Assembly: GCA_964556545.1 (NCBI GenBank)
Contig: CAZKWE010000041.1
Coordinates: 1-23,487, forward strand
Direction: 5' to 3'
DNA length: 23,487 nucleotides
Source: JALSKU01 sp964556545
GTDB lineage: Bacteria; Campylobacterota; Campylobacteria; Campylobacterales; JALSKU01
Position 1 is the stretch's first letter. Every line of letters begins with the position of its first letter. This document shows, piece by piece, positions 6,518-15,451 of this stretch. Under the pieces are notes generated by a model. That model saw only the letters and a list, made by a program, of their open reading frames with translations. It was not told where the DNA came from and searched no databases. A program made the position numbers and the translations under genes.

Positions 6518-7192
6518 ATGAAATGTATATACTGTTCTTCTTTAAATCTTTACAAACTTAAAAACGGGCATATAAAATGTGCAAAATGCAAGAGAAAATT
6601 CTCTCCATTGAAAGTAGAAAGAGAAAAAAAGATAATTGCCTTGTTTTGCAAAGGATTAAATACTCTTCAAGCTTCAGAAGTATCCGGATATTCATATATA
6701 ACCATACATAAAAAATTTATGAATTATAGATACAAAATTGTTTCATACGAAGATGAAAAATTTGAAAAAAAAAGAAAAATAAACGAATATGATGAATACA
6801 TTTATCTTGAAAAAAAGAAAAGAAAAGATAAAAAATACATTTTTGATGCAAAAAATTTTTTAACCTTTGACTATGATAATGGCAAAATTTACAATATGCT
6901 TTTACCGGAACTTTCTCGTTTTAAAGATAATTTCTTAAGAGATAATCTTGACAACACATATTATAAAGAGTTTTTAAAATATTTAAAATGGCACAGAGTA
7001 TCAAATCTAAAAAAACAAGAAAACAATATTGTAAAATTTTGGAATTTTTTTGAAAATCAAATTATAAAATACAAAGGCATAAAAGAAGAAAATTTTTTCT
7101 TTTACTTAAAAGAGATAGAATTCAGATACAATTACAATAACTTAGAATGTAACAATTTTTTAATTAGAAGTATCCTTAAAATTTTGCATTAA
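6518..7192 (+). CDS. Transposase-derived zinc-ribbon/HTH protein (IS1595/ISXO2-like)
   Basis: A 224-residue, Lys- and Asn-rich protein. A zinc ribbon (Cys3, Cys6, Cys21, Cys24) is followed by a helix-turn-helix (about 36-70, GLNTLQASEVSGYSYITIHKKF). The C-terminal phrase NIVKFWNFFENQIIKYKGIKEENFFFYLKEIEFRYN (about 170-205, in part) matches the end of ISXO2-type transposases. NEYDEYIYL (about 89-96) may hold the first catalytic Asp (Asp92). The DNA is markedly more AT-rich than its neighbours. No terminal inverted repeats or target duplication were found: nikM begins 111 bases away on one side and the next gene ends 15 bases away on the other. It is therefore either a domesticated transposase, perhaps a DNA-binding regulator, or a stripped remnant. 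It is divergent from nikM. Confidence 0.65.
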   Translation: MKCIYCSSLNLYKLKNGHIKCAKCKRKFSPLKVEREKKIIALFCKGLNTLQASEVSGYSYITIHKKFMNYRYKIVSYEDEKFEKKRKINEYDEYIYLEKKKRKDKKYIFDAKNFLTFDYDNGKIYNMLLPELSRFKDNFLRDNLDNTYYKEFLKYLKWHRVSNLKKQENNIVKFWNFFENQIIKYKGIKEENFFFYLKEIEFRYNYNNLECNNFLIRSILKILH

Positions 7193-7193
7193 A

Positions 7194-7208
7194 ATTGCTT
7201 TTTGCAAT
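7194..7208 (-). terminator. Small hairpin between convergent genes
   Basis: ATTGC-TTTTT-GCAAT forms a 5-base-pair stem. Read on the minus strand, it is followed by TTTT and lies directly after the stop of the fibronectin-III gene. The stem is weak, so termination may be partial. It fills most of the 15-base gap between the two convergent genes. Confidence 0.35.
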
Positions 7209-9124
7209 CATCTTATATTTATCGTTGAAATTTTAGACATCTTTCCTTCATGCAAGTCAGGCTTGTTGTATACAATTTTATAACTAACCGTACCTTTTGA
7301 AGGCACATCGCTATCTACAAAAAATGTACCTTTTAAATTGGATGCTTTTTTTACCCAAAACAAATCCTTATCATTTTTACAATAGATTGTAACTCCAAGA
7401 TTTTTAGGTGCCTTTTTAAACTCAATTTTTATATATTCAAAAGGTTTTTTCAGATATTTCAATCTTGGCTTTTCAGGAACGGGAAGATTTTGCATATCAA
7501 CCTTAATCAGATATTTTTGTCCCATTTTTGATTTTGTCATACCGGTTTTTTCAGAAGATAAAGCATACCAATAGGTTTTACCGGATATCACTTTCGAATC
7601 CGTATAACTTGTTGACTCAGCAGGCAGAATTGCTATAATTTTTCCTTTTACATCTCCCATAAGTCCTCTGTGTATCAAAATCCTGTCCGGTTTTTCTCCA
7701 ATTTCAGAGAGATAAAATTTCATATAAACTTTATTTTTTTTCAAATCTATACTCTTTAAATTTGGTGCATAAAGAGGTAAATGGCCGGGAAGTTTGACTT
7801 TTATCGTTTTAGAATAGCTACTTCTTTTTCCATTTTTTCCTACATTGACAATTCTATAAAAAACATAGCCGACACTATTGTAGGAGATAAAATCATTATA
7901 AAAACCCTCCTCTATCGGCCTTTCATTTAGTACCACCCATTTATCATATCCTTTATATCTCTTTTCCACAATAACTCCGATACTATCTCTATCGGCTCTC
8001 TTCCAACTCAATTTGATCATATTGGGATAGACTTTCGCTTTTAAATCTTTAGGAGTATTCACAAGAGTATCATCCTTGATAGTTGCATTTACCAATCTAC
8101 TCGCCTTACCCTTCTCTCCTCTGAAATTAACACTTCTTATTTTATAGATATAAGTGATCTCCTTTTTGGCACTTTTGTCTATATATGTCGTTGTCTCTCT
8201 TTTTAAGGGTTTTGGTGTGACCAAGGAGAAAAAACCCTCGCTCCAAGTTCCTCTCTCGATTATGTAACCCAAAGTAAGAGGATTGTCGGATTTTTTCCAG
8301 CTTAGTTTTACTCCATCTTTTAAAGCTTCTGCTTTAAAATCCGAAGGAGGCGTCAAAGCTTTTATATCCGGATGAAAAATCGTAACGAAAGATGGTTTGG
8401 ATTCTCTTTGAAATATATCGATACCCACAACTTTATATGTTACCTTTTTTTCAAGAGGCGCATAAGGATCGCTAAAAAGTCTCTTTTTCTTTTTCCACTT
8501 TACACCTGTTAAAAGATACGGTTTTGTCAATTTTTTCCACTTACCGTCAACCCTTTTTCTATATATTTTATATGCAAACGGTGCAAATTTCTTATCTTTA
8601 GGAGGACTCCAGCAAAGATCAATGCTTCCTTTATCATTTTTGGCTTTTAAATTGTAAGGAGCTTGAGGCAATTTAGTCGCTTTAAAGGCATCTATCCTAT
8701 CGCTTTTTAAAATTACTCCGTTTTTTCCCAAAACACTTAAACTATAAACAACTCCACCTTTTTTAGAAACTTTCAAAATCGTCGCAAAACCATCCTTTTG
8801 AGCCTTTTTAAAATCAAGAAACATCTTCAAAATAGATAGATTCATAGCCTGTTTTGCATTGTTATTCGTTCCGGAAGTATTTAGCATATCAAGATATCTT
8901 ATCATATCTCTACCCAAAGGTACAACCTTAGATACCCCGCCCCCTTTTAAAATCCAACCCTTTTTCGACCAATATTTCGGAGGTAATATCCATCTAAAAG
9001 AAAGTTCTCCTTTACCGTTACTAACCACGATTAAGTGTTGATATCTCTTTGGAAGAGAGGAGTTTGCAAAAAGAAAACCGGAAACAAAAACAGCTATAAA
9101 AATATTAATAAACAAATTTCTCAC
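7208..9124 (-). CDS. Secreted fibronectin type III repeat protein
   Basis: A 638-residue protein with a signal peptide (about 1-20, MRNLFINIFIAVFVSGFLFA). An N-terminal domain of unknown type (about 25-150) has the aromatic stretch RWILPPKYWSKKGWIL. Five fibronectin type III-like repeats follow at roughly 154-248, 257-348, 357-445, 452-542 and 549-638. Each opens with a Pro-rich linker and a 'L.A......I.L.W' strand and ends with a 'Y.I..V' strand. No enzyme motif or membrane anchor is seen, so a role in binding or surface structure is inferred. The start is GTG, set by AGGAGG at 9130-9135, five bases upstream. It lies 15 bases after the giant secreted protein gene and is surely co-transcribed with it. 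Confidence 0.8.
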   Translation of the reverse strand: MRNLFINIFIAVFVSGFLFANSSLPKRYQHLIVVSNGKGELSFRWILPPKYWSKKGWILKGGGVSKVVPLGRDMIRYLDMLNTSGTNNNAKQAMNLSILKMFLDFKKAQKDGFATILKVSKKGGVVYSLSVLGKNGVILKSDRIDAFKATKLPQAPYNLKAKNDKGSIDLCWSPPKDKKFAPFAYKIYRKRVDGKWKKLTKPYLLTGVKWKKKKRLFSDPYAPLEKKVTYKVVGIDIFQRESKPSFVTIFHPDIKALTPPSDFKAEALKDGVKLSWKKSDNPLTLGYIIERGTWSEGFFSLVTPKPLKRETTTYIDKSAKKEITYIYKIRSVNFRGEKGKASRLVNATIKDDTLVNTPKDLKAKVYPNMIKLSWKRADRDSIGVIVEKRYKGYDKWVVLNERPIEEGFYNDFISYNSVGYVFYRIVNVGKNGKRSSYSKTIKVKLPGHLPLYAPNLKSIDLKKNKVYMKFYLSEIGEKPDRILIHRGLMGDVKGKIIAILPAESTSYTDSKVISGKTYWYALSSEKTGMTKSKMGQKYLIKVDMQNLPVPEKPRLKYLKKPFEYIKIEFKKAPKNLGVTIYCKNDKDLFWVKKASNLKGTFFVDSDVPSKGTVSYKIVYNKPDLHEGKMSKISTINIR

Positions 9125-9139
9125 AACATCCTCCTCTTG

Positions 9140-12100
9140 CTACCAATGTATATCCACATCAAGATATGTTTTAGGAGCTATTCCCACCTCAGCACTTACA
9201 CTCGGAAGCGGGCTAAAATCCAACTTGGCTCCTGCGATAATTTTAACAGGTGAACAACACCCCAAGATATAATATCCGTCCGCACCGGCTCCCATACAAG
9301 CCGTTCCTATATACTTACCGAATTTTATACAAGCTCTTGCATGAAAACTGCTATCGTTTCTCATATAAAACGAGAATGGATCATAATTGAGATTAAATTC
9401 AGCTCTTTCGCTTATTCCTAAGGATGCACAGTTTGCTTTTGATTTTTTACACTCTATTCCATCTCCAAGACTGCTAAAACCCAAAAATGTATGAAAACCT
9501 ACCTCCAGACCCTTTATATCGCTTCCGGCCATCATATATCCTTCACCGTTAAACATAAGCATTTTAAGCTTCAAAGGATCATTTTTAGTACCTATATGAA
9601 GATAGTAGTCATTTCCCATATAAAGATCTATCTTTCCGTTTTCGCCGCCTGTGGCATCTGCTTTTAAAATCTTTTCGCCTGGCGGAAGAGCCACTATGGC
9701 TCCGAGAGTAGTTTGAAAGTGGCTTTTATAAACATATTCTATCTTTCCCTGTTTTATATCAACCTGTTTAAGCAAAGTTCCTCTTATATCATAAAATCCT
9801 ACCTTTTTCTCAGTAGGATTTATCACCATAGTGGTCTCCAACCTCAAAAGTTTCTCATCCGATACTATCACTCCCGCACCCAAAGCAAAACCCAAACCGT
9901 AACTTGTATCAGGCTGGGAATTGCACCCGGAACCATTGACCATATCATCCGGATCGAAACGGTAGCAGACTCCTCCCTTTATCATATCTAAAAAAACGCT
10001 CGGGAAGATAGGTATATGAGTATGATCAAGTTTACAATAGACAAGCCAATAAGCTTTATTGTCTAAAGTTCCGTATCTAAAGGTCGCCTCCACGGATGGT
10101 GCTCCCGGGAAAAAGCTGGTATTTACATGAGCACTGAATGTATCGTTTTTCATAGCGGAGCACTCACCGCCTCCGGCATTGACACTCAATCCCGCTATAT
10201 GAGGATATAAAGATATATCGCTTTTTGGAGCATAAGGATTTTTAAAATATGCATAATGAACACTTCCCGTAGGCTTTTGGATATATTTTAAATCCTTTAA
10301 AGTACTCTCATTCATCGGTTTATTTAGAGGATATAGTCTCCTTACCGGCTTAAAGGCGGCTATTTTCAATTTTGAAGCCCTTAAACTGCTTTCTCTTTTT
10401 AACTCATATAGTAGATGGGTTGAAGTTTGACTCCACTTCTCAAGAGTGATAAATGCACTAAAATCAGCCTTGAATTTTCTATCGGAGCCATGTTTTTTAT
10501 ACGATTTCAAAAGAAGTTTCGCTATATTTAAGGTAGAGCCACCGAGATTTATAGTCTGATTTTTTACAGGAAGCTCTACGGAATCGCTATTGTCTTTTCC
10601 AAAACCGACAGTTTCATATATGGTAAAAAAGGCATCTTTTACTTTAGTTACTATTCTCTCCTTTTTACTCACATCATAAAAAGTAAATTTCACATCGGCA
10701 AATACTCCCCAATCATAATTTATTATCGCAAAATTTTTTATTTTTAATACCTTCATATCTATAAAGCCGTATCTCTCTTCCGGTGTTTCGCTACTGCTTA
10801 GATCGATATTGGCTTCTACACCGTTTTTATCGGACAAAGTATAATCCAAAGCTACATCTTTACCCTTTAGTTTAACTTTCGGCCAAGGCATATCAAGATA
10901 AAATCCGCCGTATTTTGCCTTTAGGGTATTGTTTTTGGCCTTGACAAATAGAGATTTCCATCCGATTTTAGCCTTTGCAAAAACATGAGAAAAACCACTA
11001 TCATCCCTAAATTCTCCGCATACTCCGCTTCCATCTATGATCCATCCTCTTATAGGAAAACTTATACTGTTTGCAAGATGAAAAGTGTATGGATAGAGTT
11101 TCGCCTCTTTAAGATTGATGCCGACCCATCTTCTGTTTTTTAAACCCCCGCATCCTCCCTCTCCCTCTTTATGGCTCAAATCTATAATAATATTTTTCGA
11201 AGATATGTTAAAAAGGCTCCATCCGATTCTCGTTACAGGCAGTTTCAACCCTGAGATATAGATATCTCCTTCATAACTTAAAGGTGTATCTATATCTCTC
11301 CAGGTTACCGGGGATTTGGAGTTTGCTTCAAATAAAGAGTTATTGCTAAGTGTGATATCAAAGCTTATTTGTACTCTTTTACCGATATTTGCTCTCAATT
11401 TCTTAACCAAAAGTTTCACTCCGGCATCCGTCATTATATTGATTTTTGAAGATGCAAACAATTTACCTTCGGTTATTATCGCATTTTTATCACTCTTCCA
11501 ATTCTCAAAATGAAAGGGCATATAATACTCCCCGACTCCGCCGTAAGAGTTTGCTATATGAAAAAGCACTTTCGCATCACCGCTGTATTTATCGCCGGTC
11601 TTTTTTAGATTTTTTATATCAAATATTTGCAAATATTTTCCATTTTCAACGGGAAATTTAAAAAAACAGATTTCACCTTTTTTTGATTTTTTCACATCAT
11701 AAGAACCGCTTGAAAACAATCTATCCCTTTTAAAACCTATCGAAGAGATTGTAGAATTCATTATAGTATAGAGACTTTTTACGGATTGGTCCGAAACATC
11801 TTTTGTTTTATCGGCTATAACTTCCGCTTCCACCTTTATGTTATGATGGGCTATCTTTGCAAGAGGAAGTTTTGAAGAGAGTAGATACAAAGTCTCATCA
11901 ATCGGCTTTTGCCAAGATGAGGGGTTGTTGTAATTTAAATTCTCTCTATTTTTCGTCGGACCCAACTCCATCTCCTCTTCTTGCATCTTCACTCCGTCAA
12001 CAAACCAAGATACTCTTACATATCCATGACCGTGATATAGAAGTTTGGCTTTTGCAAAAAGCACTTTTTCGCAAAGAGTAACATTCGTATGCGAAGCATA

Positions 12101-14026
12101 ATGCACAGCACTCAACAAGCGATTTCTCTCTTTATCTTTTTTATCCGATGAAAAACCGGTTATCTCAAGAGAGGTTAATTTCAAAGGACCGGTGGCATCC
12201 GGATCTTTTACAATATAAACATCCAAAGGATTACAGTAAACTTCAAAAATTTTATCGCTTGAAGTGATACTTTTTATCATCTTATTTGCGGATGAAAATG
12301 AGGAGATTTGATATGGTTTGTGTATATCGCTTTTGATATTGCCGGCCATTGCATAGTAGCACAATTTACTTTTTTTATCGACAAATGCCGACTTCATATC
12401 GTTTTGCCTATTGCTTTTTGCTATTTGAGAAGCATTTTGAAGCTCGTCAACAGGCAGAACATAGACTCTTATCTTAAATCTTCCGGCCTCTTGATATATA
12501 TGTTTCTTTCTTAACTTTATCATTTGATTTTTACCGCTGTTTTCAACATTGCAAGTACAGCTTGGAGTATTTAACTGTTCGCAAGTTAGAGCTTTGTTTC
12601 TGTCATAACTACCCAAATCAACCACATCAAATTTGCCATCACCCCAATCTACAACGATATTTTTAGGACTCCATGGGGAATTTTCAAGGCTAAAGCGACC
12701 TTGTAACTCCAGTGTATCTCCCGGAAAAATCGTTTGGTCATTGCCTCTTCCTTTTACCTTCGTTACGCTTAAAAACTTATTTTTATCATCACAAACTACA
12801 CCGGTAGGAGCTTTGCCCATTCTTAGTATTCCGAATTTCGATTCCGCCGTCTTTTGTATCTTTATACCTTTACAACCCATTATCGAATTGAAAGCTTCAA
12901 CTCTCCAAAACAAAAATCTCGCTCCCGGATAATTTTTCGTATAAAAACTAAGTATATACTTCTCCTCATTTTTTTTCGGATCATTCTCGGGAGTGAACTT
13001 TTCAGGAATCTCTTTGTAGATTTGATAGAGTTGATTTGGCAAGAGGGTTAAAGAGCCGTATGGTTTATCTGATTTTATCCAAATCGATTTTATCTTTTTC
13101 TTATCCACCGTATAAAATGTTACTATATAGTATGAGGGTGAAATATTTGAATTACTATCCCACTTCAATTTCGTCTGATCGTCCAAAAAGGGTATAAATC
13201 CCACCACTTTGTCTCCATGAACACTTTGTGATGTCGGGGTATCTTCGTTGTGATAAAGTGTCTCTTTTATTGATTTGGGCTTGATATGCAGCTTTGAAAC
13301 TTCACTTTTGGTTTTTTGTTCACATTTTAATTTAAAATCTTTTGCGATTTTCGGCACATTTACAAACCATAAATGAGCAATACTTTTTCTCCAGCCCTCT
13401 TTTTTAGAATTTCTAAAAAAAAGTGCTGAAACATCCATATCAGTTTTTTCAGGAACCAAAACTTTAGCTTCAAGCCTGTTTTTATCGATAAACTTTACAG
13501 ATAAAATCTTTACTTTTTGGGATTCAAGGGACAATAGCATATTTTTAGTAAAATTTTCTCCCTTTATAAGAAGTGTTTGAACTGTATTTTTTTTAAGTCT
13601 ATCCGGTTTTATAGAAGCTATATATGTAATTTTTCCCCTGATAGTTTTTGGAATATTCTTTTTAAAAAGACGCACTACCCTCAAAGAGAGTTTATAAGTT
13701 TTTCCTACCAGAGGTTTAAAACTCCATTCCCATTCGCTGTTTCCTTTAACTCTATTCCAACTTTTTCCTCCATCAATAGAGATTTCTACTTGAAGATTTT
13801 TTACAGGAACTTTTTCACTTTCACTCTCTAAAATTCCCCCAATAACAACTTTTCCATCCTGTAAGTCTTCCGGATAAAACTCTATACTCTTAGGAAGAGA
13901 GTCAAATTCTCTGCCATTTATGGTAACTTCATCTATAAAACCTATATCATTGGCACTTTTTTCAATAAATGTTACATTGGCAAAAGATAGAATTACAGAA
14001 GTTAAAATTAAAAGCAGAGTTCTCAT
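9140..14026 (-). CDS. Giant secreted protein with Ig-like, IPT/TIG-like and PKD-like regions
   Basis: A 1628-residue protein of unrecognised function. The start is the ATG at 14026 with AAGGAG upstream; it yields a clear signal peptide (MRTLLLILTSVILSFA). Regions seen: an Ig-like part with SIDGGKSW (about 45-120), an IPT/TIG-like part (about 138-205, LLIKGENFTKNMLLSL) and a PKD-like part (about 430-525, VDWGDG through HIYQEAGRFKIRVYV). About 1100 further residues are beta-rich and not assignable. These include paired cysteines (GEGGCGG, GVCGEF, GGVCYRF, GCCSPV), which suggest disulfides formed outside the cytoplasm. The end, TYLDVDIHW, is aromatic, as in some outer-membrane proteins, but no barrel is evident. 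Its 15-base spacing to the fibronectin-III gene suggests that the two products work together. Confidence 0.75.
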   Translation of the reverse strand: MRTLLLILTSVILSFANVTFIEKSANDIGFIDEVTINGREFDSLPKSIEFYPEDLQDGKVVIGGILESESEKVPVKNLQVEISIDGGKSWNRVKGNSEWEWSFKPLVGKTYKLSLRVVRLFKKNIPKTIRGKITYIASIKPDRLKKNTVQTLLIKGENFTKNMLLSLESQKVKILSVKFIDKNRLEAKVLVPEKTDMDVSALFFRNSKKEGWRKSIAHLWFVNVPKIAKDFKLKCEQKTKSEVSKLHIKPKSIKETLYHNEDTPTSQSVHGDKVVGFIPFLDDQTKLKWDSNSNISPSYYIVTFYTVDKKKIKSIWIKSDKPYGSLTLLPNQLYQIYKEIPEKFTPENDPKKNEEKYILSFYTKNYPGARFLFWRVEAFNSIMGCKGIKIQKTAESKFGILRMGKAPTGVVCDDKNKFLSVTKVKGRGNDQTIFPGDTLELQGRFSLENSPWSPKNIVVDWGDGKFDVVDLGSYDRNKALTCEQLNTPSCTCNVENSGKNQMIKLRKKHIYQEAGRFKIRVYVLPVDELQNASQIAKSNRQNDMKSAFVDKKSKLCYYAMAGNIKSDIHKPYQISSFSSANKMIKSITSSDKIFEVYCNPLDVYIVKDPDATGPLKLTSLEITGFSSDKKDKERNRLLSAVHYASHTNVTLCEKVLFAKAKLLYHGHGYVRVSWFVDGVKMQEEEMELGPTKNRENLNYNNPSSWQKPIDETLYLLSSKLPLAKIAHHNIKVEAEVIADKTKDVSDQSVKSLYTIMNSTISSIGFKRDRLFSSGSYDVKKSKKGEICFFKFPVENGKYLQIFDIKNLKKTGDKYSGDAKVLFHIANSYGGVGEYYMPFHFENWKSDKNAIITEGKLFASSKINIMTDAGVKLLVKKLRANIGKRVQISFDITLSNNSLFEANSKSPVTWRDIDTPLSYEGDIYISGLKLPVTRIGWSLFNISSKNIIIDLSHKEGEGGCGGLKNRRWVGINLKEAKLYPYTFHLANSISFPIRGWIIDGSGVCGEFRDDSGFSHVFAKAKIGWKSLFVKAKNNTLKAKYGGFYLDMPWPKVKLKGKDVALDYTLSDKNGVEANIDLSSSETPEERYGFIDMKVLKIKNFAIINYDWGVFADVKFTFYDVSKKERIVTKVKDAFFTIYETVGFGKDNSDSVELPVKNQTINLGGSTLNIAKLLLKSYKKHGSDRKFKADFSAFITLEKWSQTSTHLLYELKRESSLRASKLKIAAFKPVRRLYPLNKPMNESTLKDLKYIQKPTGSVHYAYFKNPYAPKSDISLYPHIAGLSVNAGGGECSAMKNDTFSAHVNTSFFPGAPSVEATFRYGTLDNKAYWLVYCKLDHTHIPIFPSVFLDMIKGGVCYRFDPDDMVNGSGCNSQPDTSYGLGFALGAGVIVSDEKLLRLETTMVINPTEKKVGFYDIRGTLLKQVDIKQGKIEYVYKSHFQTTLGAIVALPPGEKILKADATGGENGKIDLYMGNDYYLHIGTKNDPLKLKMLMFNGEGYMMAGSDIKGLEVGFHTFLGFSSLGDGIECKKSKANCASLGISERAEFNLNYDPFSFYMRNDSSFHARACIKFGKYIGTACMGAGADGYYILGCCSPVKIIAGAKLDFSPLPSVSAEVGIAPKTYLDVDIHW

Positions 14027-14396
14027 AAATGACTCCTTGGGAAAAATCAAAAAGCTTTAAAATAAAAAACAAACTTATACTACATAATTATATAATTATA
14101 CATAATATTTTCTTAATTGATTCTTTAAGATATATTTATTAAGAATTGTTTCAATTATATTTTAAAAGGTATGATATCGACCAATTTATGAATGGTTGAT
14201 TGACAACTATTGATTGGCAATGGAATTAAAATTTGGTTCTAAATAAATTTTATTGCCAAGTGCTTTAAAAATTTTTATTTTTCTTCCAAACTTAACATAT
14301 AAATCTTTGACATTTTATTTTAAAAATTATATCATATATTTAGATATTGAGCTAAATGGCTAAATATCTATATTTCAGTGAGAAGGGATAGTTTAA
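14027..14396. other. AT-rich intergenic region between divergent genes
   Basis: A 370-base stretch with no convincing gene. It holds the ribosome site of the giant gene (AAGGAG near 14034-14039), two minus-strand TATAAT-like boxes inside an AT-only palindrome (14084-14100), a 14-base-period direct repeat TTGATTG(A/G)CAA (14197-14207 and 14211-14221), and an inverted pair TTGGCAAT/ATTGCCAA (14215-14222 and 14253-14260). The dsrE-like gene's promoter and dyad are at the right end. No small ORF with a ribosome site was seen. Confidence 0.6.
14307..14370 (+). promoter_or_regulatory. Promoter and operator-like dyad of the DsrE-like gene
   Basis: TTGACA (14307-14312), a 17-base spacer and TATCAT (14330-14335) make a near-consensus promoter with a start near 14342. 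A long dyad begins exactly there: arms TAGATATTGAGC (14341-14352) and GCTAAATATCTA (14359-14370), with one mismatch and a 6-base loop. It could be an operator covering the start site or a hairpin at the mRNA 5' end. A ribosome site, GAAGGGA, follows about 9 bases before the ATG. Confidence 0.6.
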
Positions 14397-14753
14397 ATGA
14401 AAATATTGGTAATTTTTAATCATCAACCATATGATGGCAGTGATATTGCTTGGAATGGATTAAGATTGGTAGAAACTTTGTTGAAAAAAGGTGAAGAAGT
14501 AAGAGTTTTTTTAATGAACGATAGTGTAGATTTAGCAAGAGAAGTTACAAAAAAGCCTGATTTTTATGAATTTGATTTAGTTCAAATGTTAAAAGAATTG
14601 TATGAAAATGGTATGAAGCTAAAAGTATGCGGAACTTGTCAAGCAAGATGTGGATTAAATAAAAATCAACCGTATTTTAGCGATAAGATAAAAGCTACTA
14701 TGAAGGATTTAGCCGATTGGGTGATAGAATGTGATAAGGTATTGACTTTTTAA
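14397..14753 (+). CDS. DsrE/DsrF-like small sulfur-relay-type protein
   Basis: A 118-residue cytoplasmic protein with the DsrE/YchN-type alpha/beta fold pattern. It has an opening strand MKILVIFNHQPYDGSD, a helix with GLRLVETLLKKGEEVRVFLMND, and a late cysteine motif KVCGTCQARCG (Cys78, Cys81, Cys85). DsrE-family proteins often carry persulfide on such cysteines, but this C-x2-C-x3-C arrangement could also bind metal. Its stop overlaps the next gene's start (TAATG), so the two are made together. A long dyad covers its transcription start. No sulfur-oxidation genes lie nearby, so the substrate is unknown. Confidence 0.75.
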   Translation: MKILVIFNHQPYDGSDIAWNGLRLVETLLKKGEEVRVFLMNDSVDLAREVTKKPDFYEFDLVQMLKELYENGMKLKVCGTCQARCGLNKNQPYFSDKIKATMKDLADWVIECDKVLTF

Positions 14754-15334
14754 TGGCAAAAATAGAAGCTTTTGAAAAATATTATTTAGACTATGAGAAG
14801 TGGTTTGAAAAAAATGCCGATTTATACGAAGAGGAGTTAAAAACTTTAAAATCATTAGTCAAAAATGCTAAAAATGGAGTAGAAGTAGGCATAGGCACAG
14901 GAAAGTTTGCCATACCGATAGGCATCAAAATAGGGGTGGAACCATCTTCTAAAATGGCTAAGATAGCAGTTTCTAAAGGTTTGAAAGTTATAAGTGGCAT
15001 TGCTGAGAACCTGCCGTTTGAAGATGCTAAATTTGATTTTGCAATAATGATTACAACTGTTTGCTTTGTTGATGATGTTTTAAAATCTTTTAAAGAAGTT
15101 TATAGGATTTTAAAACAGGGTGGATTTTTTATAGTCGGATATGTTGATAAAAATTCTAAATTAGGAATAAAATATCAACAAAAAAGCAAAAAAAGCAAAT
15201 TTTATAAAAATGCAACATTTTATTCTACTGATGAGATTATAAGATATTTGAAAAAGGCAGGGTTTTGTAATTTTGATAAAAGATATGTAAAAGAAACGGA
15301 TTCGTCATTTATATTTTTAAAAGCAAGTAAATAA
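14753..15334 (+). CDS. Class I SAM-dependent methyltransferase
   Basis: A 193-residue protein with a standard Rossmann methyltransferase core. Motif I is VEVGIGTGKFA (about 43-53), an acidic SAM-ribose position lies in GVEPS (about 61-65), then come NLPFEDAKFDFAIMITTVCFVDD (in part; about 86-108) and RILKQGGFFIVGYVD (about 118-132). This matches the Methyltransf_11 type, which acts on small molecules or lipids. The substrate cannot be read from the sequence. It shares one base with the upstream DsrE-like gene. No terminator is obvious after it. Confidence 0.85.
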   Translation: MAKIEAFEKYYLDYEKWFEKNADLYEEELKTLKSLVKNAKNGVEVGIGTGKFAIPIGIKIGVEPSSKMAKIAVSKGLKVISGIAENLPFEDAKFDFAIMITTVCFVDDVLKSFKEVYRILKQGGFFIVGYVDKNSKLGIKYQQKSKKSKFYKNATFYSTDEIIRYLKKAGFCNFDKRYVKETDSSFIFLKASK

Positions 15335-15451
15335 ATTATAAGATTTATAAGTACCTAACCAAACACTTTAGAGTATAAAGGGTCATAAATAATAAAGCAT
15401 AAACTTTTTAAATTTTAAGGTGGCAATTGACCCCTATGTTATTTTACAGGC

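Noticed and set aside
6413..7207. Complete insertion sequence around the transposase-like gene
   Set aside because: No terminal inverted repeats or target-site duplication could be found, and neighbouring genes lie too close for a full element.
11857..12081. Plus-strand ORFs inside the giant secreted protein gene, and similar ORFs opposite hypE, hypD and hydB
   Set aside because: They lie entirely antisense to well-supported genes and lack ribosome sites and recognisable protein features.
14084..14100. Perfect ATAATTAT-ATAATTAT palindrome
   Set aside because: Made only of A and T in very AT-rich DNA, so it is expected by chance. Kept only as a possible -10 location.
14187..14204. Third copy of the ATGAAT dyad near the DsrE-like gene
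   Set aside because: Only the left half (TTATGAATG) matches. The right half reads GATTGA, so no inverted repeat with the required spacing exists.
15380..15433. Inverted repeat GGGTC/GACCC between the methyltransferase and TetR-type genes as a terminator
   Set aside because: Arms are only 5 bases with a 44-base AT-rich loop and no adjacent T run in the right place.
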